A stretch of DNA of 34,095 bases from Acholeplasmatales bacterium (GCA_016280975.1 JAEEHU010000072.1:1-34095), one strand, 5' to 3'. Shown: positions 1 to 8,779, counted from the first letter of the stretch. A program made the numbers and translations. Notes: generated by a model from the letters alone, not told the origin.

Positions 1-39
1 CCAGCGTTAATCCTGAGCCAGGATCAAACTCTCCATAAA
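1..39 (-). rRNA. rrs: 16S ribosomal RNA, 5' end only (partial)
   Basis: Read on the minus strand, this is the universally conserved 5' start of small-subunit rRNA, including AGAGTTTGATCCTGGCTCAG. The rest of the gene lies beyond the left edge. The mature 5' end is placed by analogy with Bacillus subtilis, whose 16S starts TTTATCGGAGAGTTTG; here the reading is TTTATGGAGAGTTTG. The bases after the conserved block are GATTAACGCTGG, a variant that from memory is typical of Mollicutes-related lineages. It lies downstream of tRNA-Tyr on the same strand with no terminator between, so the two are probably one transcript. Confidence 0.95.
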
Positions 40-127
40 ATTTATGTTTTTTGTTTGTTTAATCTTTTTTGCTCAATTCTTAAATCTGAATTGCGTTTTT
101 TATTGTTTGTAATTCCTTCGTCATATA

Positions 128-144
128 CAGTTTTCAAAGATCAA
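128..144 (-). promoter_or_regulatory. rRNA leader boxA-like antitermination element
   Basis: Between tRNA-Tyr and the 16S gene the minus strand reads TTGATCTTTGAAAACTG. This resembles the CTTTGAAAACT block found in many Bacillota rRNA leaders, which overlaps the boxA site of the Nus antitermination complex. The assignment rests on resemblance only. No second promoter was found between the tRNA and the 16S gene. Confidence 0.4.
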
Positions 145-149
145 TAAGA

Positions 150-234
150 TGGTGGTTGGGGACGGTTTCGAACCGCCGAACCCTCAGGGAGCAGATTTAC
201 AGTCTGCCGCGTTTAGCCTCTTCGCTACCCAACC
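150..234 (-). tRNA. tRNA-Tyr (GTA anticodon)
   Basis: The minus strand folds into an 85-nt class II tRNA. The acceptor stem is GGTTGGG paired with CCCAACC, followed by discriminator A and an encoded CCA. The anticodon stem-loop is GCAGA-CTGTAAA-TCTGC, giving anticodon GTA (tyrosine). The variable arm is long, as expected for bacterial tRNA-Tyr, and the T loop is TTCGAAC. It is the first RNA of an apparent tRNA-Tyr/16S transcription unit, which is a less usual place for a tRNA than the 16S-23S spacer or the end of an rRNA operon. Confidence 0.95.
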
Positions 235-279
235 ATAATTTATTTAGTTGCACTTTACTTTCGGTCACAGTGCTTTTTC

Positions 280-307
280 ATTATACCATAACAATTCTAG
301 TTGTCAA
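280..307 (-). promoter_or_regulatory. Consensus promoter for tRNA-Tyr and 16S rRNA
   Basis: On the minus strand there is a perfect -35 TTGACA (302-307) and a perfect -10 TATAAT (280-285) separated by 16 bp. Transcription would start near 273, about 40 nt before the tRNA. A full-consensus promoter suits a stable-RNA operon. Confidence 0.85.
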
Positions 308-341
308 CAATAAATTTATAATTTTTTTACGATTTTATTAA

Positions 342-366
342 AGAAAAATGGCGATTGATTTCGCCA
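342..366 (-). terminator. Rho-independent terminator of the mnmG-rsmG-DUF951 operon
   Basis: On the minus strand, stem GGCGA / TCGCC (361-365 and 350-354) with a 6-nt loop is followed by TTTTTCTTT. It lies just after the DUF951 stop and before the tRNA-Tyr promoter, separating the two units. Confidence 0.8.
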
Positions 367-369
367 GTT

Positions 370-534
370 TTACTTCTTTATTTTTTTGTCTAATTCGTAG
401 GTAGGTAACATAATAATTCTTTTGCATCCTAAGCACTCAAGCTTGATATCCGCACCAACTCTAATTACCTTCCATTCGTTAGAGCCACAAACGTGTGGTT
501 TCTTAGTTTTAATTATCTCATTAAGCTCATACAT
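370..534 (-). CDS. DUF951 family small Cys-motif protein (54 aa)
   Basis: This 54-residue protein begins MYELNEIIKTKKPHVCGSNE. It matches the DUF951 pattern as I know it: a KKPHxCG(S/T)N block near the start, a VIRVGADIKLEC strand, then CxxC (CLGC) and MLP. The three cysteines suggest a small metal-binding or nucleic-acid-binding fold. The family's function is not established. In many Bacillota DUF951 genes lie near gidB, parB or ychF close to the replication origin, which fits the neighbours here. The ATG overlaps the rsmG stop by one base (TAATG), indicating translational coupling, with the AGGAGAG ribosome-binding site inside the end of rsmG. It is the last gene before the operon terminator. 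Confidence 0.85.
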   Translation of the reverse strand: MYELNEIIKTKKPHVCGSNEWKVIRVGADIKLECLGCKRIIMLPTYELDKKIKK

Positions 535-1229
535 TATAGTGGTCTCTCCTTTATTTTAGCAAACATTCTTGGATATTTATTAGGAGTATTCTTGAACTTT
601 CTTATGATAACTAATTCTCTTTTACCTAAATTATCAGGTAAATCTAAATCAATTACCTTCTCTATTTTTCCACCTAATATTTGAATACCCTTTTCTGCCT
701 CTTTAATTTCAGATTCAGACTCAGTACCCTTCATAGCTATAAATAAACCATCTAGCTTAACAAGTGGCATACATAATTCTACTAATACATTTAATCTTGC
801 GACAGCTCTTGCTGTAACAACATCAAATGCCTCGCGATTAGTCTTAGTGAAATCCTCTGCTCTTGCATGAATTGCTTTTGCATTATTTATGCCTAGCTTT
901 TTAATTAAATCGTTTAAGAAATTGATTCTTTTATTAAGCGCATCAATAATAGTAACATCTATATCATCTCTTACTATCGCAAGAGGAATAGATGGGAATC
1001 CTGCACCAGCTCCAACATCACATAATTTAATATCACTCTTATCAAGTGCTAGATTTAATGTTAAAGAGTCATAAAAATGTTTATTATAAACCTCATCACG
1101 TTCAACTATTGAGGTAAGGTTCATATACTTATTAACCTCAATTAGCTCATTATAATAAAGCTCGAATTTATTTAATTTATCATCATTTAAACTTAAGCCA
1201 AGTTTAGATACTTCTAAATTAAAATTCAC
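534..1229 (-). CDS. rsmG: 16S rRNA (guanine-N7)-methyltransferase RsmG (GidB)
   Basis: RsmG methylates N7 of a conserved guanine in the 530 loop of 16S rRNA (G527 in E. coli) using S-adenosylmethionine. The protein is 231 aa, a normal length for the family. The SAM-binding motif DVGAGAGFPSIPLAI is at about residues 71-85, and the family block VVTARAVARLNVLVEL follows in the middle. The start is a GTG whose bases overlap the mnmG stop (GTGA), with GAGGAGAG just upstream inside mnmG. The stop shares one base with the DUF951 start. The mnmG-rsmG order is a classic arrangement near the chromosome origin in Bacillota. Confidence 0.96.
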   Translation of the reverse strand: MNFNLEVSKLGLSLNDDKLNKFELYYNELIEVNKYMNLTSIVERDEVYNKHFYDSLTLNLALDKSDIKLCDVGAGAGFPSIPLAIVRDDIDVTIIDALNKRINFLNDLIKKLGINNAKAIHARAEDFTKTNREAFDVVTARAVARLNVLVELCMPLVKLDGLFIAMKGTESESEIKEAEKGIQILGGKIEKVIDLDLPDNLGKRELVIIRKFKNTPNKYPRMFAKIKERPL

Positions 1230-3106
1230 TTTTTCTCTCTCCTCATTTTTTCAACGAATACTGAAAGTACAGAAATATCAGCTGGATTAACTCCAGAAAT
1301 ACGAGAAGCTTGACCAATTGTTTGAGGTCTAACCTTCTTTAATTTTTCTCTTGCCTCTAATGCTATATTATCTACTAAATCATAATTGATGTCAGATGGA
1401 ATCTCTTTTGATTCTTGAGACTTCATTCTATCTGCTTGCTCAATTGATTTTTTAATATATCCTTGATACTTTAAATAAATCTCTACTGCTTCATAGATTT
1501 CATATTCATTATCGTATTTAATATCTATATTTATATTAGATAAGGATAAAAGATTAATGATATCCTTGCTTGAAACCTCAGGACGCTTAATTAAAGCCTC
1601 TAGGCTTAATGATTCCTTAACTGGCTCATCAAGCTTTAAATTATCATTAATAACATGTAGATTAATCTTTACTTCCTTAAATACTTTCTTTAATCTTTCG
1701 ATTTCAGCTTTCTTTAATACTAATCTATTATGCTCATCCTCATTAATAGTACCTGCATAATAGCCATATTCTCTTAATCTTAAATCTGCATTATCATGTC
1801 TTAATAATAATCTATATTCAGCTCTTGATGTTAATAATCTATATGGCTCTTTTGTACCCTTAGTTACTAAATCATCAATCATAACACCAATATATGCTTC
1901 ATCTCTTCTAAATACTAATGGCTTTTTATTTAATATTTTCAAGCCTGCATTAATACCAGCAATTAAGCCTTGACCTGCAGCCTCCTCATAGCCAGATGTA
2001 CCATTGATTTGACCTGCAGTAAATAGGTTATTTACAATCTTAGTTTCAAGTGTTGGCCATAATTCAAGTGGGTCAATCGCATCATATTCAATTGCGTATG
2101 CATATCTTATTACTTCACAATCCTTTAAGCCTGGAAGTAATCTAATCATCTTATCTTGAATCTCTTCAGGCATTGATGTTGAGAAACCTTGAATATACTC
2201 CTGATCAATTTCTAAAGATTCAGGCTCGTAAAATATTTGGTGTCTTTCCTTATCCTTAAATTTTACAACCTTATCCTCAATTGATGGACAATATCTAGGA
2301 CCAATTCCTTCAACAACTCCACCATACATTGCAGACTTATCAAGATTATCCATTATAAGTGAATGAATTTCTAAATTTGTATATGCTAAATAACAAGGAG
2401 CTTTTACACCTAAAATTGATTCATAGCCCTTATCATGACTAAAATGCCATGTTATTTCATCACCATTTTCAACACTAGTTTGTGAATAATCAATTGATGA
2501 TGCTTTAATTCTAGGAGGTGTACCTGTCTTTAATCTTTGAATAGTAAACCCACATCTTCTTAAAGCTTCACTAATACCATATGATGTCTTTTGTCCATCT
2601 GGTCCTTCCTTTTTAGTCCAGTGACCTCTTAAAATTCTACTGTTTAAATAGGTACCTGTAGTTAATACTACTGCCTTAGCAAATACTTTTTCACCATTTT
2701 CTAAAACTACGCCTTTTATAGTGTTATCCTCAACTATTAAATCCTCAACTATCATTTCCTTTAAGTCTAGGTTTTTAACAGTCTTTAAATGCTTAAGCAT
2801 TTCTCTTGAATATAGAAGCTTATCCTCTTGGAATCTTAAAGCCCAAACTGCAGGACCCTTACTTCTATTAAGCATCTTAGTTTGGATTTGGCATAAATCA
2901 GCATTTTTACCCATATAGCCACCAAGCGCATCTATTTCACGAACAACAACACCCTTTGCAGGTCCACCAATAGATGGATTACAAGGCATTGAACCAACCA
3001 TATTTAAATTACCAGTAACAAGTAAGGTAGATAGTCCCATCTTGCTTGTTGCGATACATGCTTCACAACCTGCATGACCTCCACCAACAACTATAACATC
3101 ATACAT
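1226..3106 (-). CDS. mnmG: tRNA uridine-5-carboxymethylaminomethyl modification enzyme MnmG (GidA)
   Basis: MnmG works with MnmE to install the carboxymethylaminomethyl group on the wobble uridine of several tRNAs, using FAD, NADH and a folate one-carbon donor. The protein is 626 aa, close to the usual ~630. Visible motifs are the N-terminal FAD loop GGGHAGCEA (residues 8-16), PCNPSIGG, TGTYLNSRILRGHW, and the C-terminal helical domain with TIGQASRISGVNPADISVL, which contacts MnmE. The start ATG is preceded by TAGAGGTAA. The partner mnmE is not in the window. A weak promoter (TTTAAA, 17 bp, TAGAAT) can be read upstream on this strand. Confidence 0.97.
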   Translation of the reverse strand: MYDVIVVGGGHAGCEACIATSKMGLSTLLVTGNLNMVGSMPCNPSIGGPAKGVVVREIDALGGYMGKNADLCQIQTKMLNRSKGPAVWALRFQEDKLLYSREMLKHLKTVKNLDLKEMIVEDLIVEDNTIKGVVLENGEKVFAKAVVLTTGTYLNSRILRGHWTKKEGPDGQKTSYGISEALRRCGFTIQRLKTGTPPRIKASSIDYSQTSVENGDEITWHFSHDKGYESILGVKAPCYLAYTNLEIHSLIMDNLDKSAMYGGVVEGIGPRYCPSIEDKVVKFKDKERHQIFYEPESLEIDQEYIQGFSTSMPEEIQDKMIRLLPGLKDCEVIRYAYAIEYDAIDPLELWPTLETKIVNNLFTAGQINGTSGYEEAAGQGLIAGINAGLKILNKKPLVFRRDEAYIGVMIDDLVTKGTKEPYRLLTSRAEYRLLLRHDNADLRLREYGYYAGTINEDEHNRLVLKKAEIERLKKVFKEVKINLHVINDNLKLDEPVKESLSLEALIKRPEVSSKDIINLLSLSNINIDIKYDNEYEIYEAVEIYLKYQGYIKKSIEQADRMKSQESKEIPSDINYDLVDNIALEAREKLKKVRPQTIGQASRISGVNPADISVLSVFVEKMRREKK

Positions 3107-3199
3107 CTTTATTACCTCTAATTTCTTTACTTTGTAATTCTATCACATTTATTTCAAATTTTAAAAATAATTTTTCGCCTTTTTGCAATTTTGGTCAAA

Positions 3200-3228
3200 T
3201 TGACTTAATTTATAAAATTAGTTATAAT
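3200..3228 (+). promoter_or_regulatory. Promoter of the first GGDEF/EAL gene
   Basis: On the plus strand -35 TTGACT (3200-3205) and -10 TATAAT (3223-3228) are separated by 17 bp. It lies in the divergent region shared with mnmG, about 40 bp before the coding start. Confidence 0.75.
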
Positions 3229-3270
3229 AAATAAAAGGTTTCTCGATTCAAATAAAGGTGTGGTGATACC

Positions 3271-5928
3271 ATGGATGAAAGTAAATTACTAGAAAGTCTA
3301 CTATTCTTAAATAATAGTATCACTTTTGTCGTTAATTCAAAAACAAAGACAATTGAATCTGTATATAACGGCAAAAATAAAAAAGACGAAAATATTACAT
3401 ACAAAGAATTTGCACATAATTTCTGTGTATTCTTTGGACTTAATGATGCGGCTGAGGCTAAACTAATAAGATTTTTAGATAATTTATTACCTTCTTCTGC
3501 ACCATTTCAAATACCAGTTGACTATAGATTAGATGATGGTTCTCCTATTAAACTTATTTATAATGGATTTATGTTTGAAAAAAACATGGTATTATTTACT
3601 GTTAAGAAAGATATAGAAGACCATACAAATGATATGGATCAGCTTACAAAGCTATATACTAAGAATTACATTGTAAATAAAATTAAAAAAGCAATTGATG
3701 CTAATCAAAAATTCGCTCTTATGGTTATAGATATTGATAACTTCAAATTATTTAATGATACATATGGACATCTATATGGAGATATTATCCTAGTTGAAAC
3801 TGCAAGTGCCTTAAAGAAATTCGCAGATAAACGAGGCTATGTTGCAAGAATCGGTGGCGATGAATTCTTAGTAATGCTTTATACTGATGCGACATACGAT
3901 ACAACACATAAGGAATGTACTGCCTTAAGAGAAACTATAAGGAATTTTGCAAAGCACAATATAAAACAAGAAAACATAACAGTAACTGTAGGATGTTCTA
4001 CTTATCCTAACGACGGACTTGATTATGATTTACTATTTAAAAAAGCCGATAAAGCATTATATAGAGGAAAAAGAAAAGGTAGAAACTGCTTTATTATCTA
4101 TAGCGAAGAAAAATGTGGCGAAATCACCGATGAAATGATTTCAGATGTTAAAGCCATTGATAGATTATTTAATACATCTAATAACTATAGTATCATTACA
4201 GGTGTACTTGAAATATTAAGTAGAGATAACAACCTAGATAAAAATATTAATGACTCTTTATCATTAATAGGAAATTATTTTATTCTTGATAGAATATCAG
4301 TTTTAGCACTTGATCCAAATACAGATGCGCCTTACAAGCAATATTCATGGTTCCAGTCTTCTTCTTTTGAAATACCGATAGGATTTAATCAGGAGGGAAA
4401 GGACTTATTTAGAAAAGCACTCGATCAAACAGGTATGGTTAAAATAGTTCAAACAGGTGCGAATAAAAATAGCCCTATTTATGATTTACTTGTGAGTGAA
4501 GGCACTACTGCAACTCTTGCCTTTGAGTTAAGATATGAAAATAAAGTTATGGGCTTAATCAAATATGATATGTGCTCAATAAATAAATTCTGGCAGCCTA
4601 ATGATGTTGCATCGCTTAACTTAATTGGTAAGCTATTTGCAATTAAGCTTAAGAAACAGCATGATGAGGAATTAATTAAAAAGGATTTATATTATGATAA
4701 GCTAACTGATATCTATAACTATACTAAATGGCGTGATGATGTTTCTGAATATGTATTTAAGAGTAAAAAAGATTATTCTATCTTAAGTGTTGATATAAGT
4801 GACTTTAAAACAATAAATGAAGAATTCGGAACTAAAGCAGGAGATAAGTGCTTAAAGGCCATAGCTGAATCATTTAAAAAGATTGATTATGTTAAGGCTA
4901 TATTCTGTAGATTCACAGGAGATAAGTTCTTAGTTTATTTAGAAACTACTAACTGTGACATTATAGAAAAAGCCTATAATGATATTGAATCTAGCGTATT
5001 AAAGCTTCCATTTGGAAATAAGGTATTCTTAAAATGTGGTATTTATATCAACATAGATAAAACAACACTTAATACTTCTGTTGATTATGCAAATGAAGCT
5101 AAAAAAATAAAGAACTCTCAGGTTCATTTATATTACTATACAGAAGAAAACTTCTTAGAACAAAAGAGACGTTCTCAAATTGAGCTTCATCAGGAGGATG
5201 CTCTTAAGAATGGAGAATTCCTTCTATACCTACAACCAAAGGTTAATACATCTATAAATAAGGTTGTAGGAGCTGAGGCATTAACAAGATGGAACTTTAA
5301 TAATGAAACTATATTAAGTCCATTCTTATTTATTTCCATATTTGAAGAAAATGGATTTATATCTAAGCTTGACTATGCTGTATTTGAAAATGTATGTAAA
5401 TTCCAGCGTGAATGCATAGATAACAATTTAACACTTATTCCTATTTCAGTTAATGTATCAAGATATCAAAAGGATTTTGATGATTATATTAATAACATTG
5501 AGACAATAAGACAAAAATATGATATTGATCCATCACTTATTGAAATAGAAATAACTGAGGGTATGTATATTGATAATGTAGATGTAATATCTGACTTTAT
5601 TAATAAATTACATAAAATCGGTTATACTATCTCAATGGATGATTTTGGTTCAGGATTCTCTAACTTAGCATCTTTAGCTAAATTAAACTTTGATATTATA
5701 AAGCTTGATAAAAACTTCTGTTCAAATAGAAAAAACGAAAAGGAAGAAATTATCCTAAAATCAATTATGAAATTATCTAAGGATTTAGATATCAAGGTAT
5801 TATGTGAGGGTGTTGAAACAAACGAATATTGCGAATTCTTAAAAACAATCGGATGCTTCCTAATTCAGGGTTATCTATTTGATAAGCCAATTCCAAAGGA
5901 TGAATTTAAGGATAAATACCTAAAGTAA
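3271..5928 (+). CDS. Cyclic-di-GMP signalling protein, GGDEF - GAF-like - degenerate GGDEF - EAL
   Basis: This 885-aa protein has no membrane segment. Domains in order: a PAS-like N-terminal region (1-115); a first GGDEF domain with intact RIGGDEF (193-199), so diguanylate cyclase activity is possible; a GAF-like sensor region (about 300-465); a second GGDEF-type domain whose signature has decayed to FTGDKF (548-553); and an EAL phosphodiesterase domain (about 635-885). The EAL domain keeps the usual catalytic set: EALTRW (669-674), NVSRYQ, EITEG (E760), MDDFGSG (D790, D791), KLDK and CEGVE (E846). The product-inhibition RxxD motif before GGDEF is absent. Synthesis and hydrolysis may therefore be combined and switched by the sensor regions. 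The gene at 28259-30922 is a full-length paralogue. The ATG follows AAAGGTG. It stands alone and ends at a bidirectional terminator. Confidence 0.9.
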   Translation: MDESKLLESLLFLNNSITFVVNSKTKTIESVYNGKNKKDENITYKEFAHNFCVFFGLNDAAEAKLIRFLDNLLPSSAPFQIPVDYRLDDGSPIKLIYNGFMFEKNMVLFTVKKDIEDHTNDMDQLTKLYTKNYIVNKIKKAIDANQKFALMVIDIDNFKLFNDTYGHLYGDIILVETASALKKFADKRGYVARIGGDEFLVMLYTDATYDTTHKECTALRETIRNFAKHNIKQENITVTVGCSTYPNDGLDYDLLFKKADKALYRGKRKGRNCFIIYSEEKCGEITDEMISDVKAIDRLFNTSNNYSIITGVLEILSRDNNLDKNINDSLSLIGNYFILDRISVLALDPNTDAPYKQYSWFQSSSFEIPIGFNQEGKDLFRKALDQTGMVKIVQTGANKNSPIYDLLVSEGTTATLAFELRYENKVMGLIKYDMCSINKFWQPNDVASLNLIGKLFAIKLKKQHDEELIKKDLYYDKLTDIYNYTKWRDDVSEYVFKSKKDYSILSVDISDFKTINEEFGTKAGDKCLKAIAESFKKIDYVKAIFCRFTGDKFLVYLETTNCDIIEKAYNDIESSVLKLPFGNKVFLKCGIYINIDKTTLNTSVDYANEAKKIKNSQVHLYYYTEENFLEQKRRSQIELHQEDALKNGEFLLYLQPKVNTSINKVVGAEALTRWNFNNETILSPFLFISIFEENGFISKLDYAVFENVCKFQRECIDNNLTLIPISVNVSRYQKDFDDYINNIETIRQKYDIDPSLIEIEITEGMYIDNVDVISDFINKLHKIGYTISMDDFGSGFSNLASLAKLNFDIIKLDKNFCSNRKNEKEEIILKSIMKLSKDLDIKVLCEGVETNEYCEFLKTIGCFLIQGYLFDKPIPKDEFKDKYLK

Positions 5929-5931
5929 GCA

Positions 5932-5965
5932 AAATAAAAAGTTCACAAAACGTGAACTTTTTTTA
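5932..5965. terminator. Bidirectional terminator between the GGDEF/EAL gene and tkt
   Basis: Stem AAAAAGTTCAC (5936-5946) / GTGAACTTTTT (5952-5962) has a short loop. It has a run of T on the plus strand and A-rich sequence on the other side that serves as the T run for the minus strand. It lies between two convergent genes. Confidence 0.85.
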
Positions 5966-5968
5966 TTA

Positions 5969-7939
5969 TTACATTAAATTTTCTTTAAATTCATTATAAA
6001 TTTCATCAACTGTAAATCCATATTCATCAAAAATCTTTGATATAGGCATTGATTTACCGAAAGTATCAATTCCCTTTACATATGATGCATATTTATACCA
6101 GCCTAAAGATGAACCCATTTCTACTGCCATTCTCTTTTGGCTATCCTTTAAAATTGACTTCTTATATTCATCTGATTGCTTTTCAAATAAATAGATTGAA
6201 GGCATTGAAATAACATCAACATTAATTCCATCAGCCTTTAATTTCTTAGCAACCTCTAAGCATAAAGATAATTCAGATCCACAAGTTACGAATGCATACT
6301 TAGAATCCTTAGCTGCCTTATATGCAACATAAGCGCCCTTAGATACACCCTCAGCACTTGTTTCTTCAAGGTTAGGAAGACCTTGACGGCTTGATGTGAT
6401 AACTGTTGGATAAGTATTATCCTTCTTAAATGCATGAAGCATAGCTCCAGTCATTTCCTTTGCATCAGCTGGTCTAATAACATTTGTATTAGGCATTGAT
6501 CTAAACATTGTTAATTGTTCAACTGGTTGATGTGTTGGGCCATCCTCACCTACACATACTGTATCATGTGAGAATAGGAATACTGAAGGAAGACCCATAA
6601 TAGCGGCTAGTCTTACAGCTGGCTTTAGGTAATCACTAAATACGAAGAATCCAGCACAGAAGCCTCTCATACCACCGTATAGTGTAATACCATTAGTGAT
6701 AGCAGCCATTGCATGCTCTCTTACACCAAACTTAATATTTCTACCAAGTGGATTATCCTTTCCGTAAATACCATCAGCACCCTTAACCATTGTTGAAGCA
6801 GTTAAGTCTGCAGAACCACCCATAATATTAGGTAGCTTAGTTGATAACCAATCTAAGATCTTACCCATTTCCTTACGAGTTGATTCAGCTTCTCCAACCT
6901 TCCAAGTTGGAATATCATCAACTGAATCAATTTCAAAGTCGTCATAAACGAACTTCATTAATTCAGCATATTCTTCAGGATACTTCTTTTCATAAGTTCT
7001 TAATAAATGATTCCATTCGTTACAAGCACTAATGCCTCTTTCTGTAACGTTCTTCTTATAGAATTCCTTTACTTCATTAGCGAATTCTAATTCAGGATAA
7101 TTATATTCTAAATTCTTTCTTAATTCCTTAATATCATCTTGGCTCATTGGCTTACCATGAATTGATGATTCTCCACTATTTGGAGCACCATAACCAATGA
7201 TAGTCTTGATTTCAATAAATGTTGGCTTGTCGCTTGAATTCTTAGCAGTTGAAATAGCCTCATCAACTGAATCAATATCATTACCATCTTCAACCTTAAT
7301 ATAATTGAAGCCCATAGCCTCAAACTTAGCCTTTAAGTTATCACTTGTTGCGAAAGATACTTCACCATCAAGTTGGATATCATTTGAGTCATGTAAAATG
7401 ATTAGCTTATTTAAGCCTAAGTGACCAGCAAGGCTCATAGCTTCCATAGCTATACCCTCTTGTAAATCACCATCACCACAAAGTACGAAAGTATTATTAT
7501 CAATTACGCTTAATCCTGGTTGATTAAACTTAGCAGCTAAATAGCTTTCAGCAATTGCAAAACCAACTGCACTTGCGATACCTTGTCCTAAAGGTCCAGT
7601 TGAAATTTCAACACCCTTAGTATGACGATATTCAGGATGTCCTGGAGTCATAGAATCCTTTTGACGAAGATTCTTTAAATCGTCCATAGTTAAGCTTACA
7701 CCTGATAAATGTAACATCATGTATAAAAGTGTAGAACCATGTCCAGCAGATAGGATGAATCTGTCTCTGTTGTACCACTTATCATCTTGTGCATTGATAT
7801 TAATATGTCTTGTAAATAAAGTATGGACAATTGGAGCAGCACCAAGTACGATACCAGGGTGACCACTCTTTGCCTTAGTGATCATTTCAGCTCCAACAAC
7901 TCTTAATGAATTTATACATAGTGAATCAATTGAATTCAT
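5969..7939 (-). CDS. tkt: Transketolase
   Basis: Transketolase moves two-carbon units between sugar phosphates in the non-oxidative pentose phosphate pathway using thiamine diphosphate. The protein is 656 aa, normal for the family. Landmarks include SGHPG (25-29), SAGHGS, STGPLGQG, the thiamine diphosphate/metal motif GDGDLQEG with the downstream asparagine in HDSNDIQLDG, and GVREHAM in the second domain. The catalytic core looks complete. The start is set by AGGAGTAATAAC before ATG. It follows the unknown acidic-tailed membrane protein by 14 nt and is probably co-transcribed with it. Confidence 0.96.
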   Translation of the reverse strand: MNSIDSLCINSLRVVGAEMITKAKSGHPGIVLGAAPIVHTLFTRHININAQDDKWYNRDRFILSAGHGSTLLYMMLHLSGVSLTMDDLKNLRQKDSMTPGHPEYRHTKGVEISTGPLGQGIASAVGFAIAESYLAAKFNQPGLSVIDNNTFVLCGDGDLQEGIAMEAMSLAGHLGLNKLIILHDSNDIQLDGEVSFATSDNLKAKFEAMGFNYIKVEDGNDIDSVDEAISTAKNSSDKPTFIEIKTIIGYGAPNSGESSIHGKPMSQDDIKELRKNLEYNYPELEFANEVKEFYKKNVTERGISACNEWNHLLRTYEKKYPEEYAELMKFVYDDFEIDSVDDIPTWKVGEAESTRKEMGKILDWLSTKLPNIMGGSADLTASTMVKGADGIYGKDNPLGRNIKFGVREHAMAAITNGITLYGGMRGFCAGFFVFSDYLKPAVRLAAIMGLPSVFLFSHDTVCVGEDGPTHQPVEQLTMFRSMPNTNVIRPADAKEMTGAMLHAFKKDNTYPTVITSSRQGLPNLEETSAEGVSKGAYVAYKAAKDSKYAFVTCGSELSLCLEVAKKLKADGINVDVISMPSIYLFEKQSDEYKKSILKDSQKRMAVEMGSSLGWYKYASYVKGIDTFGKSMPISKIFDEYGFTVDEIYNEFKENLM

Positions 7940-7953
7940 GTTATTACTCCTAA

Positions 7954-8751
7954 TTACTTGTTTTCTTCTTCTGTTGTTACTTCTTCGGTAACTTCTTTAA
8001 CTTGAACTTCAGCCTCAGGCTTAGCTTCTTCTTTAACTTCTTCTACCTTTTCTTCTGTAGCTTCTTCCTTAACTTCTTCATCCTTTACTTCTTCTACAGT
8101 ATCAGATTCAATAGCAGCTACTACAGGAGCATCTTCAGTATTTTCTTCATCTAAGTTTTCTTCATTATTTTGATATAAGCTATCGAAATAAGAATCCATA
8201 TAATTCTTTTGAGTTTCAATTACCTCATCGAAGTGTTCTTCACCTAAATGCTTAATAATTAAATCTCTACTTGCTATATTTTCTTTTGTAATTTTCTTCT
8301 TTGTTAAGAAGTTGAATAATAGCATAACAAAGAATAAGCCAATTAATACACCAATGATTACCCATTGCATTACACCCTTTAATTGTTCAGCAAATACAAA
8401 TGATAGTACACACATAACAACTAAGATACCCATAAGAGGATAAATCATACCAAATGTAAATCTTTTAGAAATCTTATCTGTTCTATCCCAGAAGTCAGTC
8501 CAAATCTTATTTACTTCCTTTGAATATAATTCACCAACTGCCTCGTGATAGCCTCTTTCAATAAACAATCTATAATTAACTCCGTCAACAGATGACCATA
8601 CAGCGAATTGTCCCTTACCAAGTAGGAATTCTTCCTTTACTCCTGTAAATTCATCCATGTAATAAAGCTCAATCTTTCTTCCTTCAAGTTCTTGAGTTTC
8701 AAATGGTGCAACCTCATTAGCTGCAGCGAATAATTTTTGATTTATTCTCAT
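7954..8751 (-). CDS. Unknown two-TM membrane protein with Glu-rich C-terminal tail
   Basis: I do not recognise this 265-aa protein. The N-terminal ~100 residues are soluble and include a stretch that looks like a small beta fold ([20 protein letters not shown]). Two adjacent hydrophobic helices follow, [16 protein letters not shown] and [20 protein letters not shown]. After a charged segment the last ~70 residues are a low-complexity tail of Glu, Val, Lys and Thr with repeated EEVKEE-like units. Two helices in a hairpin would put both ends on the same, probably cytoplasmic, side. I chose the ATG at 8751 over an in-frame GTG three codons earlier because that GTG lies inside the ribosome-binding site AGGTGAG. 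It heads the transcription unit with tkt; whether it acts in carbon metabolism is unknown. Confidence 0.7.
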   Translation of the reverse strand: MRINQKLFAAANEVAPFETQELEGRKIELYYMDEFTGVKEEFLLGKGQFAVWSSVDGVNYRLFIERGYHEAVGELYSKEVNKIWTDFWDRTDKISKRFTFGMIYPLMGILVVMCVLSFVFAEQLKGVMQWVIIGVLIGLFFVMLLFNFLTKKKITKENIASRDLIIKHLGEEHFDEVIETQKNYMDSYFDSLYQNNEENLDEENTEDAPVVAAIESDTVEEVKDEEVKEEATEEKVEEVKEEAKPEAEVQVKEVTEEVTTEEENK

Positions 8752-8762
8752 AAATCTCACCT

Positions 8763-8779
8763 GTACCCTTATAGGGTAC
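8763..8779. promoter_or_regulatory. 7-bp inverted repeat in the leader of the tkt operon
   Basis: GTACCCT-TAT-AGGGTAC is a perfect 7-bp inverted repeat directly abutting the ribosome-binding site (8756-8762) of the gene at 7954-8751. Read on the minus strand, AAGGGTAC also occurs twice as a direct repeat with a 13-bp period. It lies between the predicted transcription start (~8800) and the start codon. It could be a repressor operator or an RNA hairpin affecting translation initiation. Confidence 0.5.

Noticed and set aside
74-102. Hairpin CAATTC/GAATTG followed by a T run on the plus strand, as a terminator
   Set aside because: No plus-strand gene leads into it; on the transcribed minus strand the T run is absent, so it is more likely part of the rRNA leader structure.
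156-341. A 61-codon plus-strand ORF
   Set aside because: It runs through tRNA-Tyr on the opposite strand and through its promoter, has no ribosome-binding site, and shows no protein-like pattern.
3271-5928. Second GGDEF domain (around residues 548-553) as an active cyclase
   Set aside because: The signature has decayed to FTGDKF, lacking the required residues, so only the first GGDEF domain is a candidate for synthesis.
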